Origin: Azorhizobium oxalatiphilum
Lineage (GTDB): Bacteria; Pseudomonadota; Alphaproteobacteria; Rhizobiales; Xanthobacteraceae
DNA length: 64,000 nt
Reading direction: 5' to 3'
NCBI RefSeq assembly: GCF_014635325.1
Contig: NZ_BMCT01000002.1
Coordinates: 124,001 to 188,000, forward strand
Below the pieces are notes generated by a model that had not been told where the DNA came from, ran no database searches, and saw nothing but the letters and a program-made list of their open reading frames with translations. The position numbers were made by a program, and so were the translations under genes. Numbering within the stretch: the stretch's first letter is position 1; each line of letters opens with the position of its first letter. This document shows, piece after piece, positions 44,749 through 53,339 of the stretch.

Positions 44749-46229
44749 CAGGAGATGCGGAACCAGCCCATGAGGCCGGTGTCCATGTGCTCGAGGATAT
44801 GGCAGTGGAACACCCAGTTGCCGCTCACCGCCTTGAAGGCGATCTCCACCGTCTCGTTGGGCTCCACCATCACCGTGTCCGCCAGATATTGCGGTAGCTT
44901 CGGCTTCTTGGAGTGCGAGAGCACGCGGAAGATGTGGCCGTGCAGGTGCATGGGATGCACGTGCTTGGTCACATTGGTCATGGAGATGACGTAGCTGGTC
45001 CCGTTGTCCAGCACCGCCAGCGGCGGCGGCAGGCGCAGGGCATCCTGCACCGCCCAGCTGTCGCGGCTGATGGCCCAGTGGGTGGTGGAGCCCACACACA
45101 TGGAATCGATCAGCGCCTTCGACAGCGGGTCATCCGCCGGCAAAGGCGGCGACACCGCCGTGGCACCGGCGGAAACCTGGAGCAGGAACTCCATCCTCTT
45201 CGCGCTTTTCAGATCCGGCAACGGCACCTTGGCCGGCGGCAGGGGCTTGGCCTTCAGAGCTGTCCGGGACTTGGCCCTCATGCCCTTTTTGTCCACCGCC
45301 ACAAGCGTGGTGAGCAGGAAGGGCTCGGCCGAGCGATAGTCGAAGATCTGCACTTCCTTGCCCGGCGCCGGCATGCGCACCTGAGCGTCGGCACGCATGG
45401 CCGGACCCATGCGCCAGATGCCATCGGGCAAATCGTTGAAATGCACTGGCGGCAGGGCCTGCCCGTCGATGGCGATCAGGAAGGCGTCGTCCGTGTCGCA
45501 GCCGAAATCGATGACGCGGGTGCCGTCGGCGATCAGCGTGCGCACGCGTACGTCGCCATAGGCCGGCACCTCGACGCGCGGGGCGGTGAGGCTGCCGTTG
45601 GTGGTGCGGATGTTGCCGAAGGTGCCGGTGGTGGCGGCACCGTCCGTGGTGCTCATCTCCAGCCACTGGCCATCATCGCCCAGCCGCCAGTCCTTCACCA
45701 CGATGAAGCATTCCGCATCGTATCCGGCCTTGGCATCGGCGGGATCGTCCACCACCAGCGCGGAGAACAGCCCGCGGCCGACCTGCCCGGTCTCGTCGCA
45801 ATGAGGGTGGAAGAAATAGAAGCCGGGATCGGGCAGCGGCACGTTGTAACGGAAGCGCTCGCCGGGTTTCACCACCTCCTGCGTGATGGGGGCGACGCCG
45901 TCGAACAGATAGGGTGCGCGGATGCCGTGCCAGTGGACGGTGGTGAAGTCCGGCAACTGGTTCTCGAAATCCACGATGAGGCGGGTGCCGCGCGGGGCGC
46001 GGACCATCTTGAACAGTTCGCCGTCATAGGTGGCGACACGCTTCGTGGCCGGCTTGTCCGGGCCGAGCAGGTGAGCGTCGATCTCACGGGCCACCAGCGA
46101 CAGGTTCCGCACCGGGGCGGAGGCGGGCAGGGTGTCGATGGACGCGGGCACCTGACCGATGGCGGACGGCGCGAAGGAGACGAGGCCGGCGGCGGCGCTG
46201 CCCAGCAAAAGTCCGCGTCGCGAGATCAT
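44748..46229 (-). CDS. Multicopper oxidase (putative periplasmic ferroxidase)
   Basis: 493 residues with a twin-arginine-like signal (MISRRGLLLGSAAAG). All four copper motifs are visible: TVHWHGIR, FFHPHCDETG, HVHPMHLHGH and WVFHCHILEHMDTGLMGW, the last including the type-1 copper ligands. CotA/SufI/CueO-like. Its place between imelysin and di-heme genes suggests Fe(II) oxidation to feed the FTR1 permease encoded divergently, as Fet3 does for Ftr1 in yeast; copper or laccase roles cannot be excluded. ATG 46229 has a GGAG ribosome site; ATG 46241 is an alternative. Confidence 0.87.
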   Translation of the reverse strand: MISRRGLLLGSAAAGLVSFAPSAIGQVPASIDTLPASAPVRNLSLVAREIDAHLLGPDKPATKRVATYDGELFKMVRAPRGTRLIVDFENQLPDFTTVHWHGIRAPYLFDGVAPITQEVVKPGERFRYNVPLPDPGFYFFHPHCDETGQVGRGLFSALVVDDPADAKAGYDAECFIVVKDWRLGDDGQWLEMSTTDGAATTGTFGNIRTTNGSLTAPRVEVPAYGDVRVRTLIADGTRVIDFGCDTDDAFLIAIDGQALPPVHFNDLPDGIWRMGPAMRADAQVRMPAPGKEVQIFDYRSAEPFLLTTLVAVDKKGMRAKSRTALKAKPLPPAKVPLPDLKSAKRMEFLLQVSAGATAVSPPLPADDPLSKALIDSMCVGSTTHWAISRDSWAVQDALRLPPPLAVLDNGTSYVISMTNVTKHVHPMHLHGHIFRVLSHSKKPKLPQYLADTVMVEPNETVEIAFKAVSGNWVFHCHILEHMDTGLMGWFRIS

Positions 46230-46396
46230 TACCGGCTCCATCGCCGCGCCGGCTCCGGTCTTGCGCTACGGCCTCGGGCTGCGGTCATCAGATAAGGATA
46301 TCCGCGCACGCCCAAAGGCATGCGCGGGGTCAGGACTGCAAGCCTGGGAAGCAGCCGGCTCCGTACGGGGCGAGGCCCCGCACGGAATCTGTCCGC

Positions 46397-47713
46397 TCAC
46401 TTCTTGGCGGCGTTGGCCGGATCATCGAGGCTCTTGGAGCCTTCGACCTTGATCTGGATCTTGAGCACGGCGACGCCGCGCTCGATGGCATGGGCCTGCG
46501 CCACCAGCGCATCCACGCCGTCCTGCACCATCTTGTTGCCCTCGGTGTTACCCTCGGCCAGCATCATGTCGTAGAACATCTTGCCGCTGTCGCCGCTGTC
46601 CTTGATGACCTTCAGGGCGGCTTCCGCGCCCTTCATCTTGGCATCGATCTCGTCGGCGATCTTCGGGTCCGCGGCGCGCACGAGATCGGCCACCGACGGG
46701 CCGGAGAACACCGTGCCATCGTTGCGCGTGGTGCGGCCGTAATAGACGTCCTGAATGCCCACTTCGTCGAAATAATGCGAGTTGTGGGTGTTGTCGGAGA
46801 AGCAGTCATGCTCCTCCTCGGGATCGTGGAGGATGAGGCCGAGCTTCATGCGCTCGCCGGCCAGCTCACCATAGGAGAGCGAGCCGAGGCCGGTGAAGAT
46901 GACGGCCAGGCCGGGCTTGTCCTTCTTCTTCAGGAGCGCGGCGCGGGCCTTGCCCTTCGGACCCCAGTCGTCGGCCATCTCCTTCAGGTCCGCCACGAGC
47001 GTCGAGGTGGCCACCTTCAGATATTCGGCGCGGCGCTCACAATTGCCGTTGGTGCAGGCGGCCTTGTCGAAATCGGTCCAGGGGCGCTCGCCGGCGCCAC
47101 GCTCGGTGCCGTGCAGATCCTGGCCCCAGAGCAGGAACTCGATGGCGTGCCAGCCGCTGCCCACATTGGCCTCCACGCCGCCGGCGGAGTTCAGCTGATG
47201 CAGCAGGGCGGGGGTGATCTTGGTGGTGTCGATCGTCTTCTTGCCGATGCGGATCGACTTGGCGGCGATCACATTGGCCGTATAGAGCGGGTTCTCGTCG
47301 GACTTGGTGCCGTAGCTCTTGGCATCCACATAGTCGATCAGGCCCTCGTCCAGCGGCCAGGCATTCACATTGCCTTCCCACTCATCGACGATGGGATTGC
47401 CGAAGCGGAACGCCTCGGTCTTCTGATAGGGATTGCGGGCCTTCTTCCACGCGTCCCGCGCAGCCTTTTGCGTGGCCTCGCTGGGGGCGGCGATGAAGGC
47501 GTTGATGGCCGTCTGCATCTCCTGAGCAGCGGTATAGCTGTCAGTGTACATGGCCTGCGCGAGATCCGCATAGTGCGTGAGCACCTGCTTGGGCGTGGGA
47601 GCGGTGGTCTTTGCCGCTGCGGGCTTGGCGTCCGCCTGTTTCGTTTGAGCGCTTGCCGGGCCTGCGATACCGAAGGCCAAGGCGAGGGCGGCAGCAATGA
47701 TCTGCGCGCGCAT
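46397..47713 (-). CDS. Imelysin-family iron-regulated periplasmic protein (IrpA-like)
   Basis: 438 residues. The signal peptide is MRAQIIAAALALAFG, with cleavage near ASA-QT. The M75 motif GxHxxE is present as GWHAIEFLLWGQD, and EEEHDCFSDNTHNSHYFD is typical of the IrpA-type long imelysins. The GxHxxE motif is thought to bind metal. It is first in the iron operon, and an Irr-like palindrome lies 129 bases upstream of its start. The frame is open further upstream, but only ATG 47713 gives a signal peptide. Confidence 0.87.
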   Translation of the reverse strand: MRAQIIAAALALAFGIAGPASAQTKQADAKPAAAKTTAPTPKQVLTHYADLAQAMYTDSYTAAQEMQTAINAFIAAPSEATQKAARDAWKKARNPYQKTEAFRFGNPIVDEWEGNVNAWPLDEGLIDYVDAKSYGTKSDENPLYTANVIAAKSIRIGKKTIDTTKITPALLHQLNSAGGVEANVGSGWHAIEFLLWGQDLHGTERGAGERPWTDFDKAACTNGNCERRAEYLKVATSTLVADLKEMADDWGPKGKARAALLKKKDKPGLAVIFTGLGSLSYGELAGERMKLGLILHDPEEEHDCFSDNTHNSHYFDEVGIQDVYYGRTTRNDGTVFSGPSVADLVRAADPKIADEIDAKMKGAEAALKVIKDSGDSGKMFYDMMLAEGNTEGNKMVQDGVDALVAQAHAIERGVAVLKIQIKVEGSKSLDDPANAAKK

Positions 47714-48250
47714 AATCTGGTTTCTCCCGAAAATCCCGGCTGTATGGCGGTGGCCGGCAATCTTGCGATGCAGGGTACCTTCCGGCAGCCGAGCGCAAAC
47801 TAGCGCCCGGCCAAGCTCGCTCACAAGGCGGCAGAGAGATAATGGAATTATTCCATACTGCTCGCCGGGCCGTGCGGTGCTGTTGATGCGCTTCAGATAC
47901 GGGCGCGTCGAGCAAGGCCACTGACCACAAGAAAAACGTCGCACGCGAAAATGAACTGTGTCGCTACATCGGAATTACGATCCGCCTGAGCGAGACGGTT
48001 CCCTAACGTCCGTCTTTATTTGCAACGCTCGTCTCCTCTATGCGGCCGGGTGCAGTCGTAAATCTGTTTTCTGGATCAATTCCAAAGATTGGCGATGCCG
48101 GTGACAGCCGGAAAGCATGCGTGTACCTGCCAGAGATCATCAGCCTGCGCCGCATGCCGGAACAGGGCGGCGGCGCGTGTTCCTGCTCGGGACAGCGCCA
48201 TGCCGCAACGGCAGAGTGCGCCGGTTTCGTGCCTCGCGAGGAGACCCGCC
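47714..48250. other. 537-bp divergent promoter region of the iron locus
   Basis: This region separates the imelysin operon (minus) from the FTR1 permease gene (plus). It holds the palindrome at 47842-47856. Short open frames on the plus strand leading into the permease gene have no ribosome sites or domain features. I saw no RNA gene or strong hairpin. Confidence 0.6.
47842..47856. promoter_or_regulatory. Irr/ICE-like palindrome upstream of the imelysin gene
   Basis: ATGGAAT-T-ATTCCAT is a perfect 7-1-7 palindrome with the core GAA-TTA-TTC. Rhizobial iron control elements bound by Irr have a GAAnnnTTC core with AT-rich arms (TTTAGAA...TTCTAAA), so this site is a plausible, imperfect match. 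It sits in the promoter region of an iron-uptake operon, 129 bases before the imelysin start. Confidence 0.5.
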
Positions 48251-49102
48251 ATGTTGGCCGCTTTCATTATCGTCTTCCGAGAGGTGCTCGAGGCCGGGCT
48301 GATCACCGGCGTGATGCTGGCGGCCTCCGAGGGGGTGCGAGGGCGGGGACTGGTGATCTCGCTGGGCATTGTCGGCGGCATCGTCGGCTCGGCGATCATC
48401 GCGCTGTTTGCCGAGCAGATCGCCAATCTGTTCGAGGGCTCGGGGCAAGAGCTGCTCAATGCCGCCATTCTCTCAGTGGCAGTGGTGATGCTGGTCTGGA
48501 CCGTGGTGTGGATGGCCAGCCACGGCAAGGAGATGGTCAGCGAGATGCGGGCGGTCTCCAGCGACGTGAAGGCCGGCCGCCGGCCGTTGGCGGCGCTGGG
48601 CCTTGTGGTGGGCATGGCGGTGCTGCGCGAGGGCGTTGAGATCGTGCTGTTCATGTATGGCATTGCCATCACCGGCGGGGAGGGGCCGCTCAATGTGGGC
48701 CTCGGCTTCCTCGGCGGCGTGGTGGCGGGCGGTCTCGTGTCCTTCGTGCTCTATCGCGGTCTGGTGGCCATCCCGGTCAAGCACCTGTTCAAGACCACCA
48801 CCGTTCTGATCACGCTGCTGGCTGCCGGCCTGACCGCGCAGGTGATCGGCATCCTGCAGGATGCGGGCTTCATCCAGTCGATGATCGACCCGGTATGGAA
48901 CAGTTCGTGGCTGCTGGCGGACGACAGTGCTGTGGGGCGCGTCCTGCGCACCCTGGTGGGCTACCGCGCAGAGCCGACGGGCATGCAGGTCATCGGCTAT
49001 CTCGGCACGGTGGTGGTGATCGTGGTGATGTCCCGGATCGTCAACGGCCGGCTCCAGAGCCGGAAGGCGAGCGGCGCGGCGCTGGCTGGCGGGAAGCGCT
49101 GA
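48251..49102 (+). CDS. FTR1-family high-affinity iron permease (EfeU-like)
   Basis: 283 residues with seven membrane helices. Both iron-binding REGLE-type motifs are present: REVLE (10-14) and REGVE (125-129). FTR1 permeases import Fe(III) generated by a ferroxidase. Here the multicopper oxidase and imelysins are encoded divergently, while EfeB is missing, so this is a variant Efe-type system. ATG 48251 places the first motif in helix one, as in other FTR1 proteins. Confidence 0.88.
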   Translation: MLAAFIIVFREVLEAGLITGVMLAASEGVRGRGLVISLGIVGGIVGSAIIALFAEQIANLFEGSGQELLNAAILSVAVVMLVWTVVWMASHGKEMVSEMRAVSSDVKAGRRPLAALGLVVGMAVLREGVEIVLFMYGIAITGGEGPLNVGLGFLGGVVAGGLVSFVLYRGLVAIPVKHLFKTTTVLITLLAAGLTAQVIGILQDAGFIQSMIDPVWNSSWLLADDSAVGRVLRTLVGYRAEPTGMQVIGYLGTVVVIVVMSRIVNGRLQSRKASGAALAGGKR

Positions 49103-49172
49103 GTTGGCGGTGAGTTGTGAAACTTCCGTCCGAGATTCTATAGCAAGCTGCTTCCTGTTTCGGAGGGGTCTC

Positions 49173-49487
49173 ATGAGTCCATTACGCGTCATGATGGCAG
49201 CAGGGATTATCCTTTCTCTATCTACTCCCGCTTATTCGATTGAAATAACAAGGGAAGAGTGTCTTGCCATCAGGGATGGCATGCGAGTTTATGCAGAGCT
49301 GAATTATGTTGCCTTTAAAATTGCATCTGATGTCAAAAGATATGAAATAATTAATTCCACTCTCAGTAGGCCGCGATTGAATATATCAGATGAAAATATA
49401 GATCTCCTGCAAAGTCATAGCGATAAAAATAAATCGATAACCGCTCGGTCTGTTGTTCTTATTAATCGACTGTGTGGAGATAAGTGA
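49173..49487 (+). CDS. AT-rich secreted orphan protein
   Basis: 104 residues with a signal peptide (MMAAGIILSLSTPAYS) and a strong GGAGGGG ribosome site. Codon use is strikingly AT-rich (for example AAA, ATA and TTA codons in a run of 250 bases), unlike all other genes in the window. Two cysteines (ECLAIRD near the mature N-terminus and RLCGDK at the C-terminus) could form a disulfide. No family is recognised. Base composition and the nearby tRNA and gene fragment suggest horizontal acquisition. Confidence 0.65.
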   Translation: MSPLRVMMAAGIILSLSTPAYSIEITREECLAIRDGMRVYAELNYVAFKIASDVKRYEIINSTLSRPRLNISDENIDLLQSHSDKNKSITARSVVLINRLCGDK

Positions 49488-49567
49488 AGCGACATATCGG
49501 GCGTGCGTGGTGCCCGAGCGACTGATTGCCATCTCGCGCGCTGAAGGGCTTTCGAAGCGAAGGGTGT

Positions 49568-49666
49568 GGTTTTTGCCTTGGCGATCCATTCGCCTTGCAA
49601 GGGGTAGTCGGCGGCCGCATGCCCGATGAACATCCATGCCAGAGCCGCCAGAGGCAGGTCAGCCAT
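49568..49666 (-). pseudogene. Truncated start of a small membrane-protein gene
   Basis: An ATG at 49666 with a GGGAGG ribosome site opens a frame beginning MADLPLAALAWMFIGHAAAD then YPLQGEWIAKAK. This resembles the first helix and following charged segment (H-x3-DYPLQ-G-x-IAKAK) of a family of small integral membrane proteins, possibly DUF3307-like. The expected remaining helices are absent: after about 33 residues the frame becomes unlike protein and soon runs antisense into the AT-rich region. It looks like a 5' fragment left by an insertion or deletion. The family is from memory and uncertain. The rest of 49488-49831 holds nothing I can identify. Confidence 0.4.
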
Positions 49667-49831
49667 GGCCGCCTCCCGCGAGAACGAACGCGGAACCGAC
49701 TTCGGGGAAAGTTCGGGACTTTGCGCGGCGACTCCCGCACCCCGGCGCACTTAAGCGCACGCTTCGGTTGCGCCTGGCGGCGGCCACGATCACCTTCGCG
49801 ACCGCGAAAAACGCTTCATTATCAAGGGTCT

Positions 49832-49921
49832 TGGCGGAAGGGGTGGGATTCGAACCCACGGTGGGCTTGCACCCACGGCGGTTTTCAAGACCGCTGCCTT
49901 AAACCACTCGGCCACCCTTCC
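49832..49921 (-). tRNA. tRNA-Ser (anticodon TGA)
   Basis: A 90-base cloverleaf on the minus strand. The acceptor stem GGAAGGG pairs with CCCTTCC, then discriminator G and an encoded CCA. The anticodon loop CTTGAAA gives anticodon TGA. The long variable arm (CGTGGGTGCAAGCCCACG-like) is typical of tRNA-Ser, and the T-arm has GGTTCGAATCC. It reads UCA and related serine codons. Confidence 0.95.
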
Positions 49922-50309
49922 AGCACAGCGATACCCGTGCACCGTCTTCTAGCGGGACGCACCGGGCGCGTCGAGAGACAGGCGCAAGCTTCCCAAAGGC
50001 TTATTGCAGCAAATGCGATGGAATGAGGGTGCACGGCGCCGTCGATTCGACAGTCGGGCAGGTCCACATGCGGTGAGGCGGGGGAGGTGGGCAGGCCGGG
50101 AGATGTTGCCGTCATTGGCAAAGCGCCCGCAAAGCCAGCGCCACCTTGCGGAAGATTACAGGTCGTTTACCTTAACCACAGGTGCGCCGCATTTCCGCCT
50201 CGTTTTCCGCACCTCTTGTGTCAAATTCCACGCAGGCATGTACAGTCTGCTTGCCGAGAGAAATCCGCACACGCGCAAGGTTGCGCGGGTTTCGCTGACA
50301 GGGACGCCC
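49922..50309. other. 388-bp intergenic region between tRNA-Ser and rlpA
   Basis: It should contain the tRNA promoter (minus strand) and the rlpA promoter (plus strand). The frame upstream of rlpA is open to 50004, with an alternative in-frame ATG at 50238, but this region lacks a lipoprotein signal. No RNA, repeat or terminator was recognised. Confidence 0.55.
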
Positions 50310-51290
50310 ATGACGCGCGAACAGAAAATCGTCTCCCGGGTACGCGCTGCGCGCGGTGGAATGGGCGTGGCCGCCCTCTGCCTGACGCTGGCGGCGTGCA
50401 GCTCGGCGGGCAAGCTCGCCAGCCAGATCGACCCCAAATACGGCGTGTCGGCCAGCCCGCGCGTGGTGGCCGATGGCAATCCGGTGCCGAAGGGCGGCGG
50501 CGCCTATCGCGTGGGCAAGCCCTATGTGATCGCCGGCCGTACCTACGTGCCGCAGGAAAACCCGAACTACCACGCCGAGGGCATCGCCTCCTGGTATGGC
50601 GACGACTTCCACGGCCGCCTGACCGCCAATGGCGAAGTGTTCGACCGCACCTCCATTTCGGCCGCCCATCCCACGCTGCCCATGCCCAGCTATGTGCGCG
50701 TGACCAACATGAACAATGGCCGCTCCATCGTGGTGCGCGTCAATGATCGCGGTCCCTATCACCAGAATCGCGTGATTGACGTCTCCCATCGCACCGCCGA
50801 TCTGCTGGGCTTCTCGTCCAAGGGCGTGGCCAAGGTGCGGGTCGAGTTCGTGGGCCGCGCGCCCATCGACGGGTCCGACGATCGCAAGCTTGTCGCCTCG
50901 CTGACGCAGGACGGCTCGCCGGCCCAGGTGCCGGCCAATTCGGCCGTGCAGGTGGCCTCGGCCGCGCCGTTCGTGCCGAGCCTGCCCATGGTGATGCCCA
51001 CCAGCGCGCCCGGCGATATTCCCGTGCCGCTGCAGCGTCCCTTCGATCTCGGTCATGCCGAGGCGCCCGAGCAGGTGGCTTCCGCCGCGCCTGCGCCGGT
51101 GCGCACTGCTGCCGCCGATCCCATCGAGACCCAGTCCATCCGTCGCCCGGCGACGGTGGCCTCGTCCGCTGTTTCCGCCGCGCCCACCGCGACGGCCGCC
51201 ATCCACGCTGCCGCTCCGAGCGGCTGGTCCGTCGGACCCGCCCCCGTGTCCGGCATGAGCTTTACGGGCGTCTCGAACTCGGGACGCTGA
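50310..51290 (+). CDS. rlpA: RlpA-like septal/peptidoglycan lipoprotein with double-psi beta-barrel domain
   Basis: 326 residues. A lipobox (LTLAAC, Cys30) marks it as a lipoprotein. The double-psi beta-barrel core has GIASWYGDDFHGRLTANGE and VRVNDRGPY, matching RlpA, a lytic transglycosylase acting on denuded glycan strands. The C-terminal ~120 residues are Ala/Pro-rich and I see no SPOR domain, unlike many RlpA proteins. It directly precedes the penicillin-binding-protein homologue, so both are cell-wall factors. ATG 50310 is chosen for the lipoprotein signal and AGGGA site. Confidence 0.85.
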   Translation: MTREQKIVSRVRAARGGMGVAALCLTLAACSSAGKLASQIDPKYGVSASPRVVADGNPVPKGGGAYRVGKPYVIAGRTYVPQENPNYHAEGIASWYGDDFHGRLTANGEVFDRTSISAAHPTLPMPSYVRVTNMNNGRSIVVRVNDRGPYHQNRVIDVSHRTADLLGFSSKGVAKVRVEFVGRAPIDGSDDRKLVASLTQDGSPAQVPANSAVQVASAAPFVPSLPMVMPTSAPGDIPVPLQRPFDLGHAEAPEQVASAAPAPVRTAAADPIETQSIRRPATVASSAVSAAPTATAAIHAAAPSGWSVGPAPVSGMSFTGVSNSGR

Positions 51291-51321
51291 TCTGCGGAAC
51301 GGGAGTTCCGGGGGGTCGTCC

Positions 51322-52626
51322 ATGACACTGGTTTCGAAGGGCATCGGTTCTATTCGCGCCGATGCCGTTTCGCTTCAAATCCGCCGCCGGCCGTTCGGTC
51401 CGGCGGCGTTTTTGTCCCTGCGCGCAGCCATCGGCCACGCGGGCGCTGTGCTGCGGCTTGCCGTGGTGGCAGCCGCCGTGGCCATCACGCCGGCTGCCGC
51501 CCAGACCACCTTCCAGACTGCGGCGCCGGAAGCCATGCTGCTGGACTTCGGCAGCGGCACCATCCTGTTCGAGAAGAATGCGGATGGGAAAGTCGCGCCG
51601 GGCGGCATCGTCAAGATCATGACCGCCGCCGTGGTGTTCGATCAGATCCGCGCCGGCAAGATCACGCTCGATACGCCCTTCTACGTCAGCGAGAACGCAT
51701 GGCGGCGCGGCGGCGGGCCTTCGGGCGGCGCGGCCATGTTCGCGGCGGTCAAGAGCCAGGTGCGCGTGGGCGACCTGTTGCAGGGCGCGCTTGTGGTTTC
51801 CGGCAATGATGCGGCCATTGCGCTGGCCGAGGGCGTCTCGAACACCGAGGGCGAATTCGCCGTCAAGATGAACGAGAAGGCGGCGGCGCTGGGGCTGACG
51901 GGCTCGCAGTTCCGCAACGCCACCGGCTTTGCAGATCCCGAGCAATACACCACCGCCCGCGACATGACGCTGCTGGCCCGTTCCATCATCCGGAGCGAGC
52001 CGGACCTCTACAAGATCTTCTCGGTGCCAGCCATCGAGTGGAGCAAGATCAAGCAGCGCAACCGCAATCAGTTGCTGGATGCGGGCGTGGGCGCCGATGG
52101 TCTGCATGCCTCCTGGGTGCGCGAGGCCGGTTATCATATGGTGGGCTCGGCGGTGCAGGGCGACCGGCGGCTGATCGCCGTGGTGATGGGCGCCAAGTCC
52201 GAGAAGGAGCGGCTTGAGGAAATGCGCCGCCTGCTCGACTGGGGCTTCCATTCCTTCCAGAACCGCCTGCTCTTCGCGGAAAGCGCGGAAGTGGGCCGGG
52301 CCAGCGTGTGGGGGGGCGAGACCGGCTCCGTGGGCCTGACCGCACAGGTGCCCTTGTCGCTGCTGATGCCCCGCAACAGCCAGGAGAAGCTGGTGGCGCG
52401 GGTGAACTACCAGACCCCGCTGCGCGCGCCGGTGGCGAAGGGGGCCGAAGTCGGCCGCCTCGAATTGACGCGCGGGCAGATGAAGGTGCTGGAAGTACCA
52501 GTCTACACCACCGCCGAGGTGCCTGTCGGCACGCTGTGGCAGCGGGCGCTGGACGGCGCCGGCACCATTGCGGGCGACGCCTTCCGCGATCTGACCGCGC
52601 AGGTCATGGCGAAGCTGAAGCGATGA
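51322..52626 (+). CDS. S11-family D-Ala-D-Ala carboxypeptidase homologue lacking catalytic Ser and KTG motif
   Basis: 434 residues, exported (hydrophobic LRLAVVAAAVAITPAAAQ), with the full S11 transpeptidase layout and a C-terminal PBP5-like domain. The nucleophile motif S-x-x-K reads G95-I-V-K98, so the serine is replaced by glycine. The K-T-G motif reads H262-A-S264. Only the middle S-G-N motif (160-162) remains. The codons are unambiguous and the frame is intact, so this is probably a maintained pseudoenzyme, not a decayed gene. It could bind stem peptides or regulate a real carboxypeptidase. It lies 31 bases after rlpA and overlaps tmk by four bases. Confidence 0.85.
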   Translation: MTLVSKGIGSIRADAVSLQIRRRPFGPAAFLSLRAAIGHAGAVLRLAVVAAAVAITPAAAQTTFQTAAPEAMLLDFGSGTILFEKNADGKVAPGGIVKIMTAAVVFDQIRAGKITLDTPFYVSENAWRRGGGPSGGAAMFAAVKSQVRVGDLLQGALVVSGNDAAIALAEGVSNTEGEFAVKMNEKAAALGLTGSQFRNATGFADPEQYTTARDMTLLARSIIRSEPDLYKIFSVPAIEWSKIKQRNRNQLLDAGVGADGLHASWVREAGYHMVGSAVQGDRRLIAVVMGAKSEKERLEEMRRLLDWGFHSFQNRLLFAESAEVGRASVWGGETGSVGLTAQVPLSLLMPRNSQEKLVARVNYQTPLRAPVAKGAEVGRLELTRGQMKVLEVPVYTTAEVPVGTLWQRALDGAGTIAGDAFRDLTAQVMAKLKR

Positions 52627-53300
52627 ACGTTTCGCGGGGACGCTTCATCACCCTTGAGGGGGGTGAAGGTACGGGCAAGTCCACGCAATCCCGCCGTCTG
52701 GCGGCGGCGCTGGAGGCGCAAGGGCGCAAGGTGCTGATCACCCGCGAGCCGGGAGGGTCTCCGGGAGCGGAAGCCATCCGCCATGTCATCCTGTCGGGCG
52801 CGGCCAGGGCCTATGGGCCTGCCTCCGAGGCGCTGCTGTTCGCGGCGGCCCGCGCCGATCACGTGGATACGGTGATCGCGCCTGCGCTCGCTGCCGGCAC
52901 GTGGGTGGTTTGTGATCGTTTCATCGATTCCACCCGCGTCTATCAGGGCGTGCTGGGCTCCCTGTCCGGCGATCTGCTCGATAGTCTGGAGGGTGTGGCC
53001 GTGGGCGAGACGCGCCCCGATCTCACCCTGATGCTGGATGTGCCGCCCGAGGTCGGCCTCGCCCGTGCCGCGGCACGGGGGGAGGCGGCAGACCGCTTCG
53101 AGAGCGAGGGGCTTGCCTTCCACGCCAAGGTGCGGGATGCCTTCCTCGCGCTGGCCAAGGCCGAGCCGGATCGCTGCGTGGTGGTGGATGCCACGGTGCC
53201 GCCGGACAAGGTGGCGGAACGCATCTGGGAGACTGTGGTGTCCCATCTGTCGCCGGCCGCCCGCACCCGTCGCTCGACGCGGCGGAAGAAGTCGAGCTGA
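52623..53300 (+). CDS. tmk: Thymidylate kinase
   Basis: 225 residues. The P-loop is GGEGTGKST, followed by the DRF(I)DS motif (VVCDRFIDSTRVYQG) of thymidylate kinases. It phosphorylates dTMP to dTDP. The ATG overlaps the preceding stop (ATGA). The C-terminal tail is basic (TRRSTRRKKSS). Order tmk-holB-metG is the standard alphaproteobacterial arrangement. Confidence 0.93.
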   Translation: MNVSRGRFITLEGGEGTGKSTQSRRLAAALEAQGRKVLITREPGGSPGAEAIRHVILSGAARAYGPASEALLFAAARADHVDTVIAPALAAGTWVVCDRFIDSTRVYQGVLGSLSGDLLDSLEGVAVGETRPDLTLMLDVPPEVGLARAAARGEAADRFESEGLAFHAKVRDAFLALAKAEPDRCVVVDATVPPDKVAERIWETVVSHLSPAARTRRSTRRKKSS

Positions 53301-53339
53301 GCGTGCGGCGCGTCATCAATCGAGTAGGGAACAGGGCGT

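Noticed and set aside
49100-49921. tRNA-Ser attachment site with a partial tRNA 3'-end duplicate near 49103
   Set aside because: Only about seven bases (TTGGCGG) match the tRNA end; no integrase gene is present and the match is at chance level.
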